Origin: DASPJR01 sp035628505
GTDB lineage: Bacteria; Planctomycetota; SZUA-567; H5-PLA8
Direction: 5' to 3'
Assembly: GCA_035628505.1 (NCBI GenBank)
Contig: DASPJR010000194.1
Location: 1 to 15,898 of the forward strand
Length of the DNA: 15,898 nt
The notes under the pieces were generated by a model, which ran no database searches, was not told the DNA's origin, and saw only the letters and a program-made list of their open reading frames with translations. Below are positions 12,158-15,898 of this stretch, in pieces (positions within the stretch are counted from its first letter, which is position 1; each line of letters begins with the position of its first letter). The translations under genes and the position numbers were made by a program.

Positions 12158-13786
12158 ATGGATTGTCCGAGCTGTTGTGAGCGACTGCCTGAGTTTCTTC
12201 TGGATGAACTGCCGGAAGGCGAAGCGGTGCTGGTGCATGAGCACCTGAATCTGTGCGCGAGCTGCATGCGCAATTACCGCGAGCTGAAAGGCACCGGCAA
12301 GGCGCTCGAATCCGTCCCCGCGCTTCGCGCCGTTCAGGGTTCAGCTGAATTCAAGCAGGCCGTGCGCGCGCAGGCCGTGCTTGAATTGCAGAACATCGTC
12401 GCCCAGCTCCCGCCCGACAAACGTTTGAAGCTTGAAGCGCGCCGCGCGGCGCGCATGAGCCGCGTGATCGAGCGTCCGCAGCCGGTTGAAAAACGAGCAC
12501 TGAGCACCACTGCGCTCATTCTTTTGTGCGGATTGGCTGCCCTGGCGGTAATTCTCATTTATCCCACGCGCACGCCGCAGACGGACAAAGCACCCGCCGG
12601 AATCGTCAGCGTTGTGTCAGGCAAAGTTGAGCAGTTCTATCAGCGCGCCGGCGAGTCGCACTCGGCGGTTGCCGAAGGAAAGAGCTTCTTTGCAGGCGAT
12701 TCGTTTTCCACGCCTGATAATGGCCAGGCACGTTTCGACCTGAGTGGCGGTGACGGCTCCCTGTTCCTCGGACCAGCGTCTTCGCTCACGTTCCGCGCGC
12801 AGACGCCAGGGAATGAGAGCAAAATCACGATTCTCGAAAAAGGCGAACTGGGCATTCAGCGAGCAGACCTGGGCAGCAGCAGCAGCACCGATGCCGCGGC
12901 GCCGTGGGAAGTTCGCACGGAAGCCGGCTCGATTATCGTCGGGCCAGGTTCACACGTGTACCTGCGCCTGAACAAAGCACCGAGCGGCAGCACGTTGACG
13001 GTCAGCGCCTTCACCGGAAGCGCCAAAGTTCTGAACCCTTCTGCCCGCACACTCGGCACGCTCTTCTATGGGCAGAAAACCGTTGTCGATGCGAAAACAT
13101 CTGAGCTGAAGATCGACACGCAGCCGTTTGTGCGCGTGCCCGCCTGGCGCCTGGATCTGGTTTCCGATGCGGAGCTCTCGCGCATGTTTGCCGCGCAGGT
13201 CCGCATCACACGCCGGCAGCACGACAAACTCTCTGCCGACTTCCTTTATCTGGCCAACAGCCCCGAGTCATTCCAGCAGGACTGGATCAGCGATCCGCCG
13301 GCGGCTGCGCCTGAGAAATTCTCGGGTGCCGTTCTGCTGCCGGCAAACACCAAGATGCGCCACGCCGTTCCGTTCATGGCGCCGCTCGCCATCGAACTGA
13401 CGCTGATTCGCGACGGCCAGAGTGAATCCTTCGCCATGGGTGCGCTCGATACCGATGCCGGAAGCGTCTCAGTGGACGTCGCTCGCGAGGCGCGCCTGCA
13501 GATCCGTGAGAAGGGCCGCACCGTCCGCAGCGCCGCGACACCGGCAGTCGGGCAGTCCGGCGAAATCGACCGCGTGCGGCTGGATATCCTCGCCGAAGGC
13601 GCCGGCTTCTCCGCGCAGGTCAGCTCGAGCGCCGACCGCAGCAACGCCTTGCCGCTGCCAAAAGAACTGCAATCGCCCAAAGCCCGCCTGTGGCTGCAGG
13701 GGCTGAGCGACGTGGTGAGCTTCACCGAAGTGAAAGTCTCAGGCACCATTCCCGCGGAATGGCTGCTCGACCGCCTGTCGAAATAG
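12158..13786 (+). CDS. zf-HC2 (anti-sigma type) transmembrane FecR-domain protein
   Basis: Membrane protein of 542 residues. The N-terminus is a zf-HC2/ZAS zinc finger: a cysteine cluster (C3, C6, C7), then H29, C33 and C36 in HLNLCASC, the layout of zinc anti-sigma factors. A transmembrane helix spans about 115-135 (LSTTALILLCGLAALAVILI). The outer part starts with a FecR domain (GIVSVVSGKVEQFY, FFAGDSFSTPDNGQARFDL, VRTEAGSIIVGPGSHVYL). The C-terminal 180 residues form another beta-rich region ending SFTEVKVSGTIP. By family logic the inside part would hold a sigma factor and the outside part sense a signal or bind polymers, but no sigma gene is in the window. The start is ATG at 12158 with AGGTG 9 bases upstream; a GTG one codon earlier is possible. 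Confidence 0.8.
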   Translation: MDCPSCCERLPEFLLDELPEGEAVLVHEHLNLCASCMRNYRELKGTGKALESVPALRAVQGSAEFKQAVRAQAVLELQNIVAQLPPDKRLKLEARRAARMSRVIERPQPVEKRALSTTALILLCGLAALAVILIYPTRTPQTDKAPAGIVSVVSGKVEQFYQRAGESHSAVAEGKSFFAGDSFSTPDNGQARFDLSGGDGSLFLGPASSLTFRAQTPGNESKITILEKGELGIQRADLGSSSSTDAAAPWEVRTEAGSIIVGPGSHVYLRLNKAPSGSTLTVSAFTGSAKVLNPSARTLGTLFYGQKTVVDAKTSELKIDTQPFVRVPAWRLDLVSDAELSRMFAAQVRITRRQHDKLSADFLYLANSPESFQQDWISDPPAAAPEKFSGAVLLPANTKMRHAVPFMAPLAIELTLIRDGQSESFAMGALDTDAGSVSVDVAREARLQIREKGRTVRSAATPAVGQSGEIDRVRLDILAEGAGFSAQVSSSADRSNALPLPKELQSPKARLWLQGLSDVVSFTEVKVSGTIPAEWLLDRLSK

Positions 13787-13836
13787 CCTCATGTTTTGAA
13801 CGCGTAATCTGTCCCCGACGCAACCCCATGCCGCGC

Positions 13837-13842
13837 TATACT
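13837..13842 (+). promoter_or_regulatory. possible -10 element before the ABC ATPase gene
   Basis: TATACT matches TATAAT at five of six positions and lies about 30 bases before the TTG start. No recognisable -35 stands 16-18 bases upstream, so it is weak evidence that the ATPase can be transcribed separately from the FecR gene. Confidence 0.3.
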
Positions 13843-13872
13843 GCCCTCGAACACAGGGAGCTTCGCTAGAAA

Positions 13873-14553
13873 TTGATTTCCGTTCGTCAGCTGACCAAGC
13901 GATATGAAGCGGCAACCGCGGCGTCCGCCGCCGTGCAGGCGCTTGCCGGAGTCGATCTGGACATTGCCGCGGGGGAATCCGTCGCGCTGATGGGCGCAAG
14001 CGGATCAGGAAAGAGCACGCTGCTGCATCTGCTGGGCGGACTGGACACTCCCACAAGCGGCAGCGTGACTGTGGACGGCAGAGACTTATCGGCGATGAAC
14101 GACGCCGATCTCTCACGCTTCCGGCGCGAGCGCCTGGGTTTTGTGTTCCAGTTCTTTCACCTGCTGCCGACGCTCAGCGTACTTGAAAATGTGATGCTGC
14201 CCGGCCGCCTCGCAAATCTGCCCGAATCCGGGCTGAAAACGCGCGCGTTGGAGCTGCTCTCTCGTGTCGGCCTGAGCGGCCGCGAAAACGACAGTCCGGA
14301 CGCATTCAGCGGCGGACAGCAGCAGCGCGTGGCGATCGCGCGCGCGCTGATCACGCAGCCAATTCTGCTGCTCGCCGATGAACCCACGGGAAATCTGGAC
14401 AGCGCCAGCAGCGCAGCGGTTTTACATCTGCTCGCCGAACTGGTCCGCGAGCATGCGCTTACGCTGGTGATGGCAACGCATTCCGCCGAGGCGGCCGCAA
14501 TTACGCGCCGGATCGTGCGGCTGAAAGACGGCAGAATCTGCGAAGTGAGTTAA
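13873..14553 (+). CDS. ABC transporter ATP-binding protein, LolD/MacB type
   Basis: ATPase subunit of 226 residues with every motif of an active ABC domain: Walker A GASGSGKST (41-49), Q-loop Q93 in FVFQFFHLLPTLSVLENV, signature SGGQQQ (146-151), Walker B ILLLADEP with catalytic E170, D-loop GNLD, and H203 in MATHS. The Q-loop context and length are those of the LolD/MacB/FtsE-like group, which power lipoprotein release, efflux or cell-wall enzyme control through a separate FtsX-type permease. No permease gene is next to it: the next gene downstream is on the opposite strand. The start is TTG, with GGGAG 12 bases upstream; no ATG or GTG lies nearby in frame. It follows the FecR gene by 86 bases. 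Confidence 0.9.
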   Translation: MISVRQLTKRYEAATAASAAVQALAGVDLDIAAGESVALMGASGSGKSTLLHLLGGLDTPTSGSVTVDGRDLSAMNDADLSRFRRERLGFVFQFFHLLPTLSVLENVMLPGRLANLPESGLKTRALELLSRVGLSGRENDSPDAFSGGQQQRVAIARALITQPILLLADEPTGNLDSASSAAVLHLLAELVREHALTLVMATHSAEAAAITRRIVRLKDGRICEVS

Positions 14554-14572
14554 GCCTTCAGCAGGCGAAAAA

Positions 14573-15898
14573 TTATGGCCGTTCCAGCGCGTCGTGTTCA
14601 AGGCTCGTGTACACATTTAAACTGCGCGGAGGGATTTTGTCCACGATCGGGCCGCCGCGCGGGTCGCGCCGAATTTCGGCGGCTTTGTGATGCTTGAGAA
14701 TGCGGTCGGTCCGAATGATGTTGATTTTCTTTGAACGGAATAGCGGCGGCAGCTTGATCGTTACCTCCACTTGCTCGTTATCGTGGTTGTTGCTCACCAG
14801 CAGCGTCACGTCTCCCTGCGGCATTTTACGCAGCGCGCACGCATACACGTGCGGCCACGGATGAAATGAACTCTCAGTCTGTACCTGCAGCACGTCTGAA
14901 TGCGGCCGCGCATAGCGGACCAGTGTCGCATATCCATAAAAGGAGTGGCTCTCGCGGCGCAGGCTGCCATCCGCCGTGTCCAGCAGTTGCCAGCGGCCGT
15001 TGATGTCTCCGGGATTGAGAAAGCTCCAGCGCATCAGCCCGCTCACGCCCGTGTTGATCGCGCGCAGGGCGAATTCTGCGTCCAGCATAAACGCTTCGTG
15101 GGTGGCCGGACCATTCGGATCGCCGTTGCTTGCGCCGTAATAAAAATGGCCGAGCTCTGTAATGAGGAACGGCTTTCCTTTCGTGCGTGCGTAGGCCACG
15201 TGCGGCGCGAGATGATGCTCGATCAGTTCCGTCATTGGTACGGAAAGTCCATTGGCGTTCGGCGCAGTGCCGTCGAAACGAGCAAAATATTCGTGCTGGT
15301 CATAGGCGTCCAGCAGCGGGTCGAGATCCAGGCCCCGCGAATGAAAATCTGGAATCGGCCAGTCCTGCACGCCGGGGCTTCCAGGACCCAGCATCGACAG
15401 GCGCTGCGGAACGAGGTCGCGCGCGAGCAGTTCCTGACGCAGCGCCGTCAGCAATTCGGCAAACGCGCGATAGGGATCCATCCGCGGATGGCTGTAGATG
15501 TCGCCGTACAGAGGCTGGTTCACGGGGCTGTAATAGCGGATCTGCGTCCAGCCGCGCTCGGAAAGACAATAGTCCAGCAGCGGGCCCGCAAAGTTCTCGG
15601 CAAACTGACGCGGATTGGCGGCCGCGCGGTTGTCGACAGCCCAGCCGGACGAGGATTCTTCACCTTTCACCTGCATATGGCGCGGAACGTACATCGTATC
15701 GAGCACGATGCTTGCGCCGTTCGCGCCCGCCCACGCATTGAGGCGCTCCAGGCGCTCAAAATGGTCGCAGTCGAAATCCATTGTGCCGCGCTTGGTGATG
15801 AAGCCATCGGGGGGCAGCAGAAAGCGCACGCAGCCCACTTTCAGCAGGGTGAGTTCCTCCAGCAGCAGCGCCCAGCTTCGATCATCATCCAGCGTGGG
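14573..15898 (-). CDS. glycoside hydrolase (clan GH-A, TIM barrel), 5' end outside the window
   Basis: Partial gene; 441 residues are visible and the frame is open to the right edge, so the N-terminus is missing. The barrel is recognisable from LLKVGCVRFLLPP, SIVLDTMY, a region ending IRYYSPVNQP, then YDQHEYF and PFLITELGHFYYG, followed by a C-terminal beta-sandwich (YACALRKMPQGDVTLLVSNN). In clan GH-A the acid/base is Glu in an NEP motif after strand 4 and the nucleophile is Glu after strand 7. The nucleophile E is present in TELG (codon at 15155-15157), but 120 residues earlier the motif is NQP (CAG at 15515-15517), so the acid/base is replaced by Gln. I cannot assign the exact GH family. 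It converges on the ABC ATPase gene with 19 bases between stops. Confidence 0.75.
   Translation of the reverse strand, partial: PTLDDDRSWALLLEELTLLKVGCVRFLLPPDGFITKRGTMDFDCDHFERLERLNAWAGANGASIVLDTMYVPRHMQVKGEESSSGWAVDNRAAANPRQFAENFAGPLLDYCLSERGWTQIRYYSPVNQPLYGDIYSHPRMDPYRAFAELLTALRQELLARDLVPQRLSMLGPGSPGVQDWPIPDFHSRGLDLDPLLDAYDQHEYFARFDGTAPNANGLSVPMTELIEHHLAPHVAYARTKGKPFLITELGHFYYGASNGDPNGPATHEAFMLDAEFALRAINTGVSGLMRWSFLNPGDINGRWQLLDTADGSLRRESHSFYGYATLVRYARPHSDVLQVQTESSFHPWPHVYACALRKMPQGDVTLLVSNNHDNEQVEVTIKLPPLFRSKKINIIRTDRILKHHKAAEIRRDPRGGPIVDKIPPRSLNVYTSLEHDALERP

Noticed and set aside
14554..14572. GCCT/AGGC mini-hairpin between the convergent ATPase and hydrolase genes.
   Set aside because: A 4-bp stem is not meaningful, and no T-run follows on the plus strand.

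Overview
The window is GC-rich bacterial chromosome holding ten protein-coding genes I can support, one of them cut by the right edge. I see no tRNA, rRNA, CRISPR array or insertion sequence. The only housekeeping gene is a zinc-ribbon form of ribosomal protein bL28. The rest are mostly exported or membrane-anchored: an NHL-propeller protein, a zinc-ribbon/membrane protein, a metallo-beta-lactamase-fold hydrolase, a two-domain rhodanese, a terpenoid-cyclase-fold protein, a 910-residue zinc-ribbon/membrane/beta-sandwich protein, an FG-GAP protein, a zinc-finger/FecR membrane protein, a LolD-type ATPase and a glycoside hydrolase. This mix (LamG/DUF1080-like domains behind a transmembrane segment, squalene-cyclase-like repeat proteins, zf-HC2 fused to FecR, and a bL28 with an extra basic loop) suggests a PVC-group bacterium, most likely Planctomycetota or a close ally. 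That is a judgement from family recall, not from a search. The NHL protein alone would also fit Acidobacteria.

Layout. Positions 43-2706 (minus) encode the exported NHL protein. A 201-base divergent spacer follows. The plus strand then runs through a small zinc-ribbon/TM gene (2908), the MBL hydrolase (GTG start at 3279), the rhodanese (3989), the cyclase-fold protein (5062) and the 910-residue protein (6390). A spacer with two hairpins precedes rpmB (9279), and the FG-GAP gene follows 32 bases later (9599). A 67-residue coiled-coil gene on the minus strand (11634-11837) overlaps the end of the FG-GAP gene. A 320-base regulatory-looking stretch leads to the zf-HC2/FecR gene (12158) and the ABC ATPase (TTG start at 13873). 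The glycoside hydrolase (minus) converges on the ATPase and runs off the window.

How the genes may work together. Most products should act in or beyond the cytoplasmic membrane, and no complete pathway is visible. The MBL hydrolase resembles the ETHE1/glyoxalase II group and lies beside a rhodanese, an arrangement known from sulfide metabolism. However, this rhodanese lacks a catalytic cysteine in both domains, so a working persulfide pathway cannot be claimed. The ATPase has no permease and the zf-HC2/FecR protein has no sigma factor within view.

The points most worth a second look are the cysteine-less rhodanese, the NEP-to-NQP change in the glycoside hydrolase, the small coiled-coil gene with a 14-bp palindrome inside its predicted promoter, the structured leader of the FecR gene, and the hairpin pair ahead of rpmB. 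I found no clearly new multi-gene system.
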